Source: Myrica gale
Taxonomy: Eukaryota > Streptophyta > Magnoliopsida > Fagales > Myricaceae
DNA: 64,000 nucleotides
Assembly: GCA_963930655.1 (NCBI GenBank)
Contig: OZ005607.1
Location: 20,596,374 to 20,660,373 of the forward strand
Reading direction: 5' to 3'
The position numbers and the translations under genes are program-made. The notes under the pieces are model-generated. The model made no database searches and was not told the origin of the DNA. It saw nothing but the letters and a program-made list of their open reading frames with translations. This document shows, one piece after another, positions 8,998 to 21,794 of this stretch. Position 1 is the first letter of the stretch; each line of letters starts with the position of its first letter.

Positions 8998-11900
8998 TCA
9001 TATTCGCTGCCAAAAGTGCTTGTACAAAGTGGCATATGAAGTTCTTATGCCTTCCCTGGGACCTCCCAACAAAGACAGAAACAAAGCTAGCAAAATCAAA
9101 ATGATTAAAAGCGCTTTTGCCCGCATCTGGTTGCTTGTTCTACGAGAGAATATGCCCAACAGGCTTGTTGGTGGCTGCCCTTGGTTTGGATGTTCATCTT
9201 TTTCTGCCAAGTAGTTATTGGCAGTTTCCAATGATTCTGATGTCTCTGCAGGAATCATCCCCATTTCTTGAATTCTTAATTTGATTCTCCGATTTGCTGT
9301 GCCGTGTACTGCAGGATGCACAAGCGGAACAATTCCTCGCATTGCTTTTTGAACCGTTGGAAACAGTACAGGAGCAAAAGACAGAGAAGATTCATCAAGC
9401 TTAATGATGTCGTCTTTCAGTATCTCAGCATAAAAATCTTCTTCAATGCCAATTTCCTACAACATAAGAACAAAAAGACGTCTTTTACTTTGTAGTTAGA
9501 CATGTAGTTGACTACCCAAGGGGTTGAACAACGCAATTGGCCTAGATGAATGGCTTACCTTCTGGTGACTTGAAGTCTCTGCCAGAGTCGCCTCATTTCC
9601 TAGTTTCTGTTCAGACTCCCATATGGACTCAATTTGCTCAATGGAATAGGAATCATGACTGCTACCAGCTGCCTTGTCCCCCGCAGATACTCCTGACTGG
9701 TCAATACCAACTTCAGAGACTGCATAATTACCACCAGGCACATGCCTTTGACTAGAAGAAGCGCGGTTAGAAGACTCATTTGGGCGGAACTCACTGTTCC
9801 TACGGAGACGGCAAACAACCAAAGAATCCTGCATATACACAAGGAAAGGTGCCGAAATTTTTTCTCATTGTCTTTCTCCAGAAAGAGGCTAAGAAGTTTA
9901 AGCAAGTGCAACCATCCTACAATTAACCAATGCTGGTTCACAGAAACTGCACATTTTGTAAGACATCATTTTCCCATCAACATCTATCTGCTGCAAGGAA
10001 AATGACCACTGAACTGAGACACAATTAACACCGTTGCTGCGGATGTTTTTCAGAGGACTTGAATCCAAACAAATGTATAATTTCTTATTCCCCGTGATCG
10101 CAAAATAATTCAGGACACAGTATGATTGCACTCTGTAATGAAGGGGAATGGAAAAGTAAAACAATGTAAGGAAAAGCGGGGAATTATTTTTCCTTCTGGG
10201 TGTTTGCATGTCAAGGAATGAGAGGAAGAGAAGATAGTTAAGTTTTACTTTTTTCTGAAGAGGGGGGACTGCTTCCAAAAATCATATTCCAGTAACCAGA
10301 ATGGTGAACTCCAGCATGCCTTTTGTATTTTGGTCAACATAGATGCTTAAAAGAAATTGGTCTCATGGGGTTGTCACAATTCCAATGCCTAATTGTTGTT
10401 ATGCATGCATGCTACCTTGAGGAACATCCTCAGCATTGAATTCATCATTCTGTATGACAAATGTTGCTGACCTGGAATATATATCTTAAACCTCCCTTTC
10501 TTTCACACGATTAATATCTAATGAAGCTTCAAGGTCTCTAGAGCTGGAAATAATATGATAGAGAAATTGTACGCCAATCAATAGATTGTGGACCGGAGAA
10601 TGAACCCACTGTCAAAAAGTATCTAGAGGGCCCTTCCAAGTGTTCTTTGTGATATAAAGGACAGGAATTCATCAAGTCCCTTGAGAGTAAGAGATTACAT
10701 AAGGCCTAAGCTTGGAACACAAGACACTGTATCAACATTTCTCTCTCTCTTCGGAAAGAGAAGGCCTAGCTGAAAATTCTGGTTACAGCACATCCTGCAA
10801 AACTAATGCTACTGCTTTACCATACACTATTGACGGTTAGGAGGACACCTTTTTTCTGGGCAACAATTTTGGAGGATATTAGCAGAGGGTCCCTTGGTCT
10901 GATATGTGGTGCTTTTGGAAAGAGCAAAATGCAGTAATGGGGATGTAAGACATCAGTTTCTGAAGCTCAAACTTCAGTTTCAGAGAGCACATTTTGATTG
11001 GATGGCTCCAATAAATGAATTTTCTTTTTCAAACTAGTAGAAGTTCCCTAAGCTACTAAACTTCAAGAGCTAGTCCGAGTATCCCCCATGATACTTTTTT
11101 AGTCAGACAACAAACCACTGCAGAGTAAAACATACCTTTGTCTCAAGCCACAATGATGTTTTCATGCTGGTCTTTCATACTCACAGTCAATAAACATAAA
11201 GTTTGGAGCTATGGTTACTAACACAGAAGTCTAAAACAAATAGTAATGTTCTTATACCGTTTAAGGAACCTACCAAACCTTGCTGATCATTTTGGGCTCA
11301 TCAAAGAGGTGTTTGTACAGATTAATTGCATAACTGGATGTTCATTGATCATTGGAAAGTCATTGGAAAAGAATTTCAACCCTCCACCTCCTCTCCAACC
11401 ACAAAAAAATAGACCAAGAGAAAGAAGAGAAGTCCAATTGAAGGGAACTAAGGCAGACTTTTGTAATTTAAAGTTAGAAGCAGCACAGTCTCAACAGCTA
11501 TAACATCATACACAACAAGGTGAATTCCCCAACTCTCATACAAACCAGAAAAGCGGAGAGATATTACCTAGTTTATCAACTAAGACATTCAAATGTACTG
11601 ACACTACTATCTTGTCTTATTAACAGTTGCAGGACCAAGCTACAGTGATATGGCATGTAACTCCCATTTAAGACCATTAAGAACTGAGCCAAAAACTAAA
11701 GTATCAATCTGAAGTTGTTTTCATGGTGGCATTTGGACCAAATGGCATCCCCTCCTTCAAGGAGTAGAGGGTAAGGTAGTGGTGGCAATAGGGTTGGATG
11801 GAGCCAGGGACTACTTTCCCCATCCCCATTCTGGTCTTCCCCCCCTATCCTCTACTTGTTCCTGTTTCATGGATAAGGGTTGATCCCTCTTCACGCCTCA

Positions 11901-14061
11901 CCCTGCCCCATCAAATGTAATTTTTAATTATTTTATGATTCAGTTTCAACATTTAAAAATGATCAAAATGACCTACAATGGGTAGCTTGCACACAAAACT
12001 TTAGAAATATGCATCCATTTACACACACTTTGAGGCAGGGCAAGGACAGGAAAGACTAATCCCCATCACCACCCACTTCCTCTCTGGGTTTGAAAATCCA
12101 TCCCCATCCCCATCTAAATAAGGACTATCCGGGTAATGCCACGCAGGGAGGGACGCGTCCCTGTTAAATTTGTCCTAGATGTCAAGGATAAGGTAACGGG
12201 TCCATTAATTGTATGCAAAATAAGAGTTTCCATTCAAAACATGACAAAACAACAGTGCAAATGAACTCCTTAGCAACAAGTCACCTGAGAAATCCCAGTC
12301 ATGCAGTACTCATGCATAATCCATTCTGTCCTTTCCCCTTTAGGAGCACGACCAATGTGGAACACTAGAGTTCTCTTTGTACCTATCACGATCGGACCAG
12401 ACTTCACATTCCGTTCCTTTCCAGTGGCTTTCCAATACCCCAATTCAGTAGCCCGCTTACTTTGCGAGCCATTTGGATACTTTCTTCCACGAGGAGAGAA
12501 GAAGAACCACTCATTGTCTGATTGAATGATCGATTTGGCTATTTACAAGTAAACCAGCAGTATTAAATAACAAACCCCAAGTAAAAAAATGTAGCTTTGA
12601 TAAGAGAAATTGCACCACAATGAACACAAGTGAAAAGTTGTTATGGCACTTCATATTTGTCAGACAAACAAAGGCTGCCGGTCTAATGTGCAGTATGGAA
12701 CCTTGCAAACAAAGCTTAAAGGTTCCAATATGATGTAACTCTTCGAGCTATGATTATATTACAGAAACGGCCAAAATAAATGTTGTTAAGTTCAACATGG
12801 ATTTGAACCAAAACAGAGCACTCTAGCATTTGTAAATCGGGAATAAATGCTCTGATGATGGTTGTCACCACAATAGATATCTCTTGCCAAAAGAGCTGCG
12901 GTGATGACATAACATCTGTACTCCATAATTCTAAAAAGTATTGGGTTCTTTTGAATTTAATCACCTTAATATCACCTTAAAATTCTCTTGGGCAGCTCTT
13001 CAAGTTTGCATCACAACATTCCATGATAGACAACCTTAAGCACATACGTCACAATGTTCCATACAAGCCAGAGTAATGGATGCGATAATTTAGCTCGCAA
13101 GCTCTTCAGGTTTATGTCTATCACCAATTTAACAACTCCAGTGATAATCAAAATACATAACTATACAATATTTTGTGTTATTCATATATATTAGGAGCCT
13201 AAATTTACATTTACAATTAAGATAATGATTCTTCGCAAAAAATTACAAAGTTGTACCCAAAGTAGCAAATGTTTTCTTATTTTGCAAATGATTGCATATA
13301 AGTCATATATTTGGCTCTCCATACAATTGCATCGTAGGAGACTCGCAAAATAAGAGCTGCTCAAACACGTAATAGTTCACGACTCTTTAACAAACAGCAA
13401 TAAATGTCATTACCATGACAAACACTACTTTTTCAATAAAATTTCTTTAGAAACTCGTTAAAAATGTTCCCAGGAAATTTCAGTCACGAGTAAGAACAAA
13501 CAAGATATGTATTTTACATGCAACATGCTTAAGTGCAAAACAACGTATAAATTCCTATTTGAAGTGAGCGAACTACTTGTATCTGCTATCTCGGGTCACA
13601 GGAATAAAAACGACTTTCAAAAGTTGGAAACTCCGACAAAAAAAAAATCCTTTCTGCGGTCCTTATCTTTTCTCAGAGATAGAACCCAATTTAAATTTCC
13701 ATTTCCAAATCCCAATATAGTCAAATTCTCACTAAGCAAACACAAAGCGTTGTTCTTTAACAAACACAAAAAGAAGTACCAAAACGAACACGCACATAAC
13801 ACATTAACACATCGCGATAGAGCAATATGTTATGTTATCGATTGCTAAGTCGGCCTAACCAAGAAACCAACCTGGTAAGTCCCAAGGCTCGTATCTACAA
13901 ATCTCAACCTCGGAAATCACTTCCACGCTCTTCTCAGAGCCATCCAACTTATTCTTCAGGTAGTAGGAAATCAACTCCTCCTCAGTCGGTGAGAAACGAA
14001 ACCCCGGAAACATGGTCGACGTCGCCATCGACATCTGCGCCTCCAAAGAGATCCCCTCCAT
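8998..14061 (-). CDS. Tail-anchored NAC transcription factor (ANAC089/ANAC060/NTL8-like), 390 aa
   Basis: Spliced by eye from four exons: 14061-13872, 12538-12285, 9828-9559 and 9456-8998. All junctions are GT-AG and the total is 1173 nt with no internal stop. Residues about 18-165 form the NAC domain: [74 protein letters not shown] and WIMHEY. Residues 353-370 are one hydrophobic helix ([18 protein letters not shown]) with a short tail after it, so the protein should be anchored in a membrane. Family knowledge: ANAC089, ANAC060 and NTL8 are ER- or nuclear-membrane-anchored regulators of stress, sugar or ABA responses, released by proteolysis or relocation. The start is the ATG before EGISLEAQ; a further ATG lies ten residues on. 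A (CT)n tract lies just upstream. The exact paralogue is inference. Confidence 0.93.
9829..12284 (-). other. Intron 2 of the NAC gene
   Basis: This is a 2.46-kb intron between the NAC-domain exons and the C-terminal exons. It contains a hAT-like repeat near 11773-12180 and no exon that I can support. The frames at 9600-10278 are shadows of exon 3 and intron sequence. Confidence 0.8.
11773..12180. repeat. Possible hAT-like short element in NAC intron 2
   Basis: The start TAGTGGTGGCAATAGGG and the interior CCCCATCCCCAT blocks in both halves resemble plant hAT-like short elements that begin TAGGGGTGGCAA. The right end (TTTGTCCTAG) is weak and I find no clean 8-bp duplication. Confidence 0.35.
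12539..13871 (-). other. Intron 1 of the NAC gene
   Basis: A 1.33-kb intron splits the NAC domain after EPWDLP. I see no repeats or other genes in it. Confidence 0.8.
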
Positions 14062-15203
14062 CTCTATCTCTCTCTCTCTCTCTCTGTGGAGTAGTATATA
14101 AGGTTTAAGCAACTTAACTAGAGGGAAATCGAATCGGCGGAAACTGAAAGACTAGGAATTCGAAACCTCCGAAGACACCTTTTCTGGGTTATTCGTTTTT
14201 CTTTCTCTAGCGCTGTCCTACTTCTCTGCCTCTCTCTCTCTCTCTCGTTATTGCTTTGCGCTGAGCGAGCTGCGAGGTTTAGTCGGTTGTCTTGGCGCGA
14301 GAATATGCGCGCGCGTGTCGAGAGCTGGTTTATGGTTAGAAAGTATCTTGGTGGAGGGAACGGCACCTTTGCCAGTTGGTACGGACCGTAATTGTCACGT
14401 GGTGAGACCAGGTTGGACAGATGACGAGGGAGGGCCACGCGTGGGGTTACCGAAGTTGTCTTCCATTTCTGTTTTATTTTTTAATAACTTGCAATATGGT
14501 CACTACTATTTAGGACATCTTCGTTTTGGAGGAATTTTTAGCATGTGAATTGTTTTGATAATCTTTAAGTAATGTTGGACTTGTATTGATATTTGTCTAG
14601 AATTTTTAGGTGATTTTTAGGTAGTTGTATGTAGATTATCTTTATTGGGAGTGTTTAGAATATAAAATATAAAATAATATTATGTATTTATAATATTTAT
14701 TATAATTTCAAATTTTTTTTCTTTTTAATTATGATACATATATTTAAAAAGTATTGAATATGTTTAAAAAAAGAAAAGAAGAAGAAGACAAACGAGCCTA
14801 CTGTTGAAGTACGGATGTACCACTTTAAGGTAAAGAGTCATGACTTGGGGGAATAAAAAGAAACAGGCATGAAAAGTTGCTATCAGATATGGTCAGATAA
14901 AATGGCCATATTCACCCTAAACATTCCTCAACGCAGAAGAAATCAATTGGGGTTATTTCGTCCATTCACAAGCCCTTCGAATTTAATTCACTGAACATGT
15001 GGGGGTCACGTGTTTTACACCAACCCATTTTACCCTTCGATTTTGATGCCCTCAACGCATGATTGGAGGGTATGTTGGTAAATCTGCATAAGTATGGCCA
15101 TGAAAAAATTGGGAAATAATGAATTGCATCCTCAATTTAATCATGTTCGGTAGGAGTGGATAGGAAGTTGAATACGAATTTTAAAAATTCGACCAAAACG
15201 AAC
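14062..15203. other. NAC upstream region and intergenic DNA
   Basis: CT-repeat tracts (14070-14095 and 14227-14248) and a TATATA near 14094 lie upstream of the NAC start. The long CT tracts on the leader side are common in plant 5' leaders. From about 14540 to 15203 the DNA is AT-rich and I see no gene. Confidence 0.5.
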
Positions 15204-15707
15204 ACGCTCTTAGTCACTAAGTTTCATTTTTTACTTTATGGTCACTGAGTTCATACCCTTGTGACGATTTGGTCCTCCCGTCCATGTTCCATCTATCCCT
15301 TTAATGGAACCACATGTCACGTCAGCAATTGAACATGTCAGCCAGATTAACACGTCAGACAATCATTAAGCAAAATGATCCGTTTAGTCATGTAAATTAA
15401 AACATAAATCCTAAACGACACAACTCATTGAGTGGGAAGAAAAAACGTTGAAGCACACTGTTTTACTTCTTTGTTTTTTTCTTCACAAACACACTGTTTT
15501 ACTTCAAACGAATTGAAATCAAACTCTAAACTCAAAATTGGCTAAGTGTTCACGATTCCCCTTCCCTCGAAGAAGAGAACACCTTTGCCCTAGCGTTCAG
15601 TGATTTCCACACCTTGAGATTGATTTGAGGAGCTCGGTGATTTCGAAACTTCAGATCTGTGAATTGAAGCCATAGCCAAATCTATTCGTAGGTGATTTTT
15701 GTGAACA

Positions 15708-15908
15708 TTGGGGGTTTCTATTTCCTTTGGTAAGGAAACCTATTTGTTTTCGCACCCACCTGTAAATGCCTATTCTTTATGGTCGTGTTTTGTAGCTTAC
15801 CCCTTCATTTATGTACCTTTTGTGCAGGTGAGTGGGTGGACCAAAATCTTGGTTTTCCAAAAGAAACCGTTGCAAGTGGACTCTGAGACCAAAAATGTCG
15901 CCTGGTAG
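15708..15908 (+). other. Open frame of 66 codons, unrecognised
   Basis: This is an open frame inside the long-TIR element, before a GA-rich stretch. I recognise no domain. It could be a leftover exon of the same element or chance. Confidence 0.2.
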
Positions 15909-16699
15909 GAGAGAAAGGTGGAGAGGAGATACCAAGGCTGCTGGAGAAGATGCATGAGCTATAAATGAAGGGGCAGAATCAAGTGTAGATGGAGACCAAA
16001 ATGCAGTTGTGGATGGAAGGGAGGTTGAAGCAGGAGATGGAGAAGTGATGTAGTTGGGTTGTGCTTTTAGCATAGAAACTGATTATGATACTTGTATCTT
16101 GTCATAACACATGTAATTTTAGAACATATATTATTTTTTGTGTAAAAGTGGAAGCTAATGTGTATATGAGTGCTTCTTTTGTTACAACACTGATATAATT
16201 GTAGAACAAATGTAAATATTTGTGGAAAAGTTTGCACTGATGTGCTCAGAAAGAATTTGATATTGTTGTCCAGGTGTTTCTAGTTATTGCTTATGTATTG
16301 GTTTTGGTAGTTGGTATTGGAATTGGAATTTGGTATTGGTAGTTAGTATTGGATTGGAATTGGTAATTGGCTTTGGTTTTGGAATTGATTTATGGTGTTA
16401 GTTTCCTAACCTGTTATTGGTGTATTTATGTCATTAAATTCCTGAACACACCTTAGCTGAACAACACTTACAATGGTTGAATAAATTCCAATAATAGAAC
16501 TTCATTTCATAGATAGATACACAAATGTTTTACAAATAGGCAGATGACCTATTGCTGTCAATCCACCGTACAAAAAAAATATACCACTTCAAGTACACTT
16601 CAGCTATAGATATCACCTATTGATGTCAATCCAATACAACCCTACTATTCTTCCCTAACACAAATAGAAACACAAGGCAGCAATCACGAAAAAAAAAGG

Positions 16700-18177
16700 C
16701 TAACTAATCCTACAATCTTTCAACAGTGCAACCCCTATGGCAGCAATGATAGACAAAGACACTCCAAACAGAATTTTAAATATTCTTGCAGTGCGCTTCA
16801 CCAAGGCCACCTCAATCTGCAGGTCCTTCACCTTCTTATTCAAATAAGGTCTCACCTCCATACCACGTAGGGAAACCGAAGGATCAAACCAACAAAAGTA
16901 GTTGGAATGCCCACTTTTCTGCAAAAAACAATTAAAAGGTCAGTCAAAATACACAAGGCAGTTGAACTTAACCATGAATTATGACACATACTTATTGAAG
17001 TTCCATCATACTTTGCACAACCATAGAAACGTCTTCCTGGAAAAGAAGCTTTTTGAAATAATGTACCCTTATGCAGTGGAATTGTACTAACTCTGTGAAA
17101 TTTTGTATATATCTCTTTATGCAGTGGAATTGTACTAACTCTGTGAGATAATATACCATAAACCCAAGAAAAATGAATTTTTTGAAATAATGCAATTACA
17201 AGCAGTTGGTTTTATTTTAGAAGGCTCATATAGTCCCATGATCTCTGATGAGATAAAAGGAAAGCCTCTACAATCACAATGACCTGTATTTGTAGAGGAT
17301 GTTTCTTGTTGTTACAATAACCTATATTTATGATTCTACTCACTTTGGAATTATAAAGTTTAGAGGAAGTCATTCTGAAGCATATGAATGAGTAAACTAC
17401 ATGAGAAATAAAAAGCATCCTATTTTTAGGAACCTTATTATAACACCTATGTAATCTATCACTCCAACCAAAGCAGCATAAAATTGAATAGAGTTACATA
17501 TTAAGGCATGGTACATACACTTAATTTGTCAAGTACAAAACATTGCTTGCTCTAATGTTCAATAACTATCACTGCTTTAACATTACAATGTCTTCCAAGA
17601 AGCTCCACATGTTTAGGGTGTATCATATCATGTGTTGTAATTTATATGTCTTTCTTTCCTTACTTATAAAAAAAATTATATGTCTATGAGAATTGGTGAA
17701 GAAAAAAAAGGATTGTAGAAGCCACTATTTACATAATAAACAATAAAACATCTACATCTGTAATTATTTCATAGGCATATACATAGTTGCTACACCACCA
17801 AGACAATACCACAGTTTGTAGTAAATTAGAAAATTGAAAAGCACAATCCCTCTGTGGGTCTTATAAGAACTTAAAATCTTCAAAAAGTATAACTAGCATC
17901 ACGAAATGAGCACAGTATGCAGAGTAACAAAAGAATGGTGCAATCGTATTTAAACAATGAAGGAGCATTTAAACACTCAAATTCAAATGTCACCAAAGCA
18001 ATGAAGCAAATAGTTTTAGCCAACAACAAGCAAATAATAGACCAACACATTTCTGCCTCTTTCCTCTTTCTCAACGTAAGAGCATTGAAAGAAACACAAC
18101 CCGTGATAGATTCAAACCCAACAAAAACAAAAAAGCAACAAACTCAAACCCAACAGAACTAACCTTCCCTCAGACAT
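16700..18177 (-). CDS. GRF-type zinc-finger protein with C-terminal hydrophobic segment (gene model partial)
   Basis: Two exons are visible: about 17049-16992 and 16918-16700, joined GT-AG. The first ends in PGRRFYGCAKYD, the second starts KSGHSNYFCWFDP and continues with a helix-rich region. Around 20 hydrophobic residues (FKILFGVSLSIIAAIGVALL) come near the end. PGRRFYxC plus the following aromatic F/YxWxD block is the signature of GRF zinc fingers, and many plant GRF proteins end in a coiled coil plus a membrane segment. A possible first exon, ATG TCT GAG GGA, starts at 18177 with a donor at 18163. The exon with the first zinc-binding residues was not found, so the model may be incomplete or the gene degenerate. 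No function is proposed. Confidence 0.5.
17069..17150. repeat. 49-bp tandem duplication in a GRF intron
   Basis: The phrase TATGCAGTGGAATTGTACTA followed by ACTCTGTGA occurs twice, beginning about 17069 and 17118. Confidence 0.75.
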
Positions 18178-18757
18178 TGTTGAAGCAGAGCAAAATGTTC
18201 CTCTCGTCGAAGGCAAAAAAATCCTTGAGCAATCTATCCAGGGTTTGCGATAAGGGAGAAAATGGTGAGTGAAGGAGAATGGGGAAAATAGTCTACGTGA
18301 TTTGAGAAGGAAGAAGACATACCTTAACCAAACACCTTAAATCTTGATCAACAAGTGCGACGAATAGATCTGATAGCTAAGGTAAGTATTCAAGGCAAAA
18401 AAACTTAACGAAATTAAGGGCTTCCTACAGTTCTATGAGTTTAATTCCAAAATGGTGAGTTCAGGGGTTTCACTATGTTTTGAAGCAAGACACGATCAAT
18501 TGTGTGTCGTTTAGCATTGGGGATATTTAAATAAACTGTGTTTTGCATAATGGCTGCCTCACGTGTTAATTGCACTGACGTGTTAAATTGCTGACGTAGC
18601 ATGAGGTTCCGTTAAAGGGTTAGACAGAACATGGACGTTATCACCAAATTGTCATAAGGGTATGGATTGAGTGACCATAAAGTAAAAAAATGAAACCTAG
18701 TAACTAAATTGTCAGCGTGGTATAAACCTAGTGACCATATTACCAATTTTCTTTTCT

Positions 18758-19199
18758 TTTTTTACAAAATTACACCGCCAGCCTATTAGGTATTCAAAAG
18801 TTGTCATGGGTACTCGAGTTAACAAATTAATAATTTAGTTCCATAAGCTAATGATTTCGAAAAAAAGAGGCCCCTCTGTTCCAATAGAGTTTGATGTGAA
18901 GATTTTAAATCTTGAGATTAGGGCTCTACTAAGTTAATTTGAGATTTTAAGGGAGGTGGTTCGTGGGAATGAGTAGGGAGAAAAACTTAGGTGTTTTTTT
19001 CTTTATTTTGTAAGCTTGGCTAATGTGGCGTAAATGGTTGAGCCGATGCTGACGTGGCATATGTGGATTAATGCGTTTAGATTAGGAAATTGGCCCAATT
19101 TTAAAATCATTACCTCTAGGAGCTAAATGGTTAATTTGTTACCTTGGAGATCCAATTGCAACTTTCGAATAGCTTAAGAGTCGTGAGTGCAATTTCGCC
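18758..19199. other. Intergenic stretch
   Basis: I see no gene or nameable repeat between the long-TIR element and the foldback repeat. Confidence 0.5.
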
Positions 19200-19565
19200 T
19201 TCTTTTTTTTTATAAATATATTTTTCACCATCTAATTTTGGAGTCTTATCACTTTCAACACTATCTATTATTTTTATAACATTGCACCCACCTATTATTG
19301 ATTTCAAATACTTTGCACCCTCCATTAAAAATTTGTGTCAATTTGGATAAAAATTTATTTTTTGAGCTCTAAAATTATGATTTTACCCCATAAAATAAAC
19401 ACGGCCAAAAAAATTATGGAGATAACATTGTTATTACGCATATAAAAAAATTTTTTTTATCCAAATTAACCGAAAATTTTAAGAGATAGTGCACAATGTT
19501 TAAAATCAATAGTTGACGGATAAAATGTGACAAAAATAATAGATTGGGGTGTAAAGTTTCCAGCA
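19200..19565. repeat. Foldback MITE, family B
   Basis: The left arm has AACATTGCACCCACCTATTA and ATTTCAAATACTTTGCACCC. The right arm has the reverse-complement sense: ACAATGTTTAAAATCAATAG, AAAATGTGACAAAAATAATA. Order and spacing are the same as in 3431-3799. Confidence 0.7.
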
Positions 19566-19993
19566 TGCCAAAGAAAGAAAGGAAGTCTCTTTCATATTAG
19601 CCTCAATAGGGTAAGTTGAAGTGAAATAAAAAAAATCCAAATAGGTGGTGGGGATATGTGGCAGATACAAATTATTTATGTAAGACATTTCTGTCCAGCT
19701 GTTGTTCTTAAATAACGGAAAAGATCAAATACAAAATGTTAAATTCTCAAAGGAGTAATACAGGACAAAAAATATCTTATGGACTAAATTGAATTTTCAA
19801 GATACCCTAAGGACTAATGAAGTAATCAAGCCAACAAAATAAAACACAATTGCAAAAACATAAGTATGGGATAATGACACGTGTTACATATAATTAAATA
19901 TATCTTTTCTGTTCTAGAATCCCTTTTTTCTAGGTATATATATATGAGATAATGATAATAATCATGTTTCAATAAATAATCAAACAGTTTCTG

Positions 19994-20640
19994 ATGCTGT
20001 TAATACGTTATTATATACTATTACAAAAAAATGTTGGTTCCCCTGATATTTATAGAGAACGAGCTTTTGATTTTCTTTTAAATCTTAAATGTCTTACTAT
20101 GGCTGATTTTCGTTGGTATAAAGATGTATTTTTATCTAAAGTTTTACTTTGTGAAGATTGTAATCAAGTATATTGGAAAGAAAAACTTATAGTTGACTTA
20201 CCTTATTATTTTGCTCAAAAAGTTCGTATAAATTTAGCTAATGATGATGGTGTTATTTTATATGATCAGTATACTTATGGTGAAATAATCAGCATTATAG
20301 ATCGAACTGGTTTACTTATATGCAATGATTTAAAATTAAAGGAAATTTTAGAATTTGAAAGAAAATATACTCATAAAGAATTAGTTTTTTTGTGAACAAT
20401 ATGGTTATTCTAACCCAATAGCTCCTTCAAAAAGACGTAAAAACATTATAATGATAAACCTTATTATAAATCTAAAAGAAAATACAAACATTATAAACAA
20501 AACAATATAAACCTCAATCCAAACCTCAATCTTATACGAAAAAACCAAAATATAAATCTAAGAAAAAATATGTAACTTGCTGGAAATGTTTCAAAACTGG
20601 TCACTTTGCTAATAAATGTTATATTAAAAAATAAATAAAA
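19994..20640 (+). pseudogene. Caulimovirid coat/gag-like region with CCHC zinc knuckle
   Basis: An open stretch up to 20395 carries the coat-protein wording seen in caulimovirids (FRWYKDVFL, a conserved YWKEK, DLPYYFAQKV, CEQYGY after a frameshift). It is followed by a Lys/Tyr-rich basic region and CWKCFKTGHFANKC at about 20577-20618, a CX2CX4HX4C RNA-binding zinc knuckle. Several frame changes and an in-frame stop follow the knuckle. It is not expected to be functional. Confidence 0.7.
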
Positions 20641-20712
20641 GAATTAGATATTTCTCCTGATATAAAAAATCAATTATATAAAATATTTTTAGCCCAACAA
20701 TCTCTTACTACT

Positions 20713-20946
20713 ATGCATATTAGTCCCTCTTCTTCTTCTTCTTCTTCTTCTTCTTCTTCTTCTTCTTCTTCTGCTTCTTCTTCTTCTTCTTCTGATAATA
20801 ATGAAATACAACTATGCAATTGTTTTGAAGAAAATTGTACATGTAAAAAACAAATATTAGTTTTGTCTAAATCTGATCAACTATTATTAGATGCTATTAC
20901 ACAGATAAAAGACGCTGAAATACAACAAAATTATCTTTTAAAATGA
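20713..20946 (+). pseudogene. Viral frame with a long poly-Ser (TCT)n run
   Basis: Just downstream of the zinc knuckle, a 77-codon frame encodes about 28 serines broken by one alanine (a TCT/TTC microsatellite, about 20728-20793), then an acidic and Cys-containing stretch. It probably belongs to the capsid C-terminal/polymerase linker of the viral relic. The repeat may have expanded after insertion. Confidence 0.5.
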
Positions 20947-21794
20947 AAGATTTAGAATATCAATCTTCTTATTAACATCTTAATACTAGATCTACACCAG
21001 ATACATATTATGATTATAGTAAAATATTAGCACGATTTACGTCTAATAATAAACATGTTACTATAAATGATTTACAAAAGGAAATACAAATTCTTAAACA
21101 AGCAATAAAACAATTACAAAATACTCAGATAAATTTTACAAAAATAACTAACCAATTATTAACTGAAATTTGTTTATTAAAATCTCAAAAAGAAGAAAAT
21201 GTACTCCAAACATCTTATTTACCTTCTACTTCTGAAACTCTCCTTGAACCTCTCCCAATAATACCTTCTGAATCTTTTATTCAAATAATTGATAAAATTA
21301 TTTTTCAAAAATGGTATTCCGAAGTTACTATTTGTATTAAAGATTTTTCATTTACAATTGTTGCTTTAATAGATTCAGGTGCTGATTTGAACTGTATAAA
21401 ATAAGGTTTAATTTATTCTAAATATTTTAAAAAATCTATTGAAAAATTATCTCAAACTGATGGTAAGAAAATGATAATAAATTATAAAATACCAAATGTT
21501 CGTATTTGTAATATTGAATTTTGTTTTCAAACTACTTTTGTTATCGTAAAAAATTTAACTTATAAAGTCATATTAGGTAATCCTTTTTTGTCTTTATTAT
21601 ATTCTTTTATTGTTACCGAACAAGGAATAACTTCTCGAGTTTTAGGTCATGAAGTTACTTTTGATTTTTATTATCCTCCTTTTTCTAGAGATATTCAAGC
21701 TTTAAAAAATATTTCAATAACTGAAGAAATTAATATTCTAAATCAAACAAAAATTAATCTTAAAAAACAAAATTTACATTTTTTACAAAAATAA
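20947..21794 (+). pseudogene. Caulimovirid aspartic protease region
   Basis: A helical, Gln/Lys-rich stretch precedes ALIDSGADLNC at about 21364-21396. DSGA is the catalytic aspartic protease loop of retroelements. A stop codon follows almost at once, then a second open frame (21471-21794) carries what looks like the rest of the protease fold. Confidence 0.6.

Larger units (their letters stand above)
15204..18757. mobile_element. 3.5-kb DNA element with long terminal inverted repeats
   Basis: Left terminal DNA (about 15204-15440) is the imperfect inverted copy of the right terminal DNA (about 18490-18757). Shared phrases include TTTACTTTATGGTCACT, CATACCCTTxTGAC, GTCCATGTTC, ACGTCAGCAATT and CTAAACGACAC. 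Long inverted termini suggest a Mutator-like element, but I find no clean 9-bp target duplication and no MULE transposase. The interior holds the GRF zinc-finger gene on the minus strand and unknown sequence at 15500-16650. A short TTGGTATTGG-rich stretch lies at 16300-16390. Confidence 0.7.

Noticed and set aside
9496-10278. Several minus-strand frames of 110-126 codons
   Set aside because: They mix exon 3 of the NAC gene with intron sequence or wrong frames. Only 9828-9559 fits the splice model.
13507-13848. 113-codon plus-strand frame
   Set aside because: It lies at the edge of NAC exon 1/intron 1 on the opposite strand. No similarity was found.
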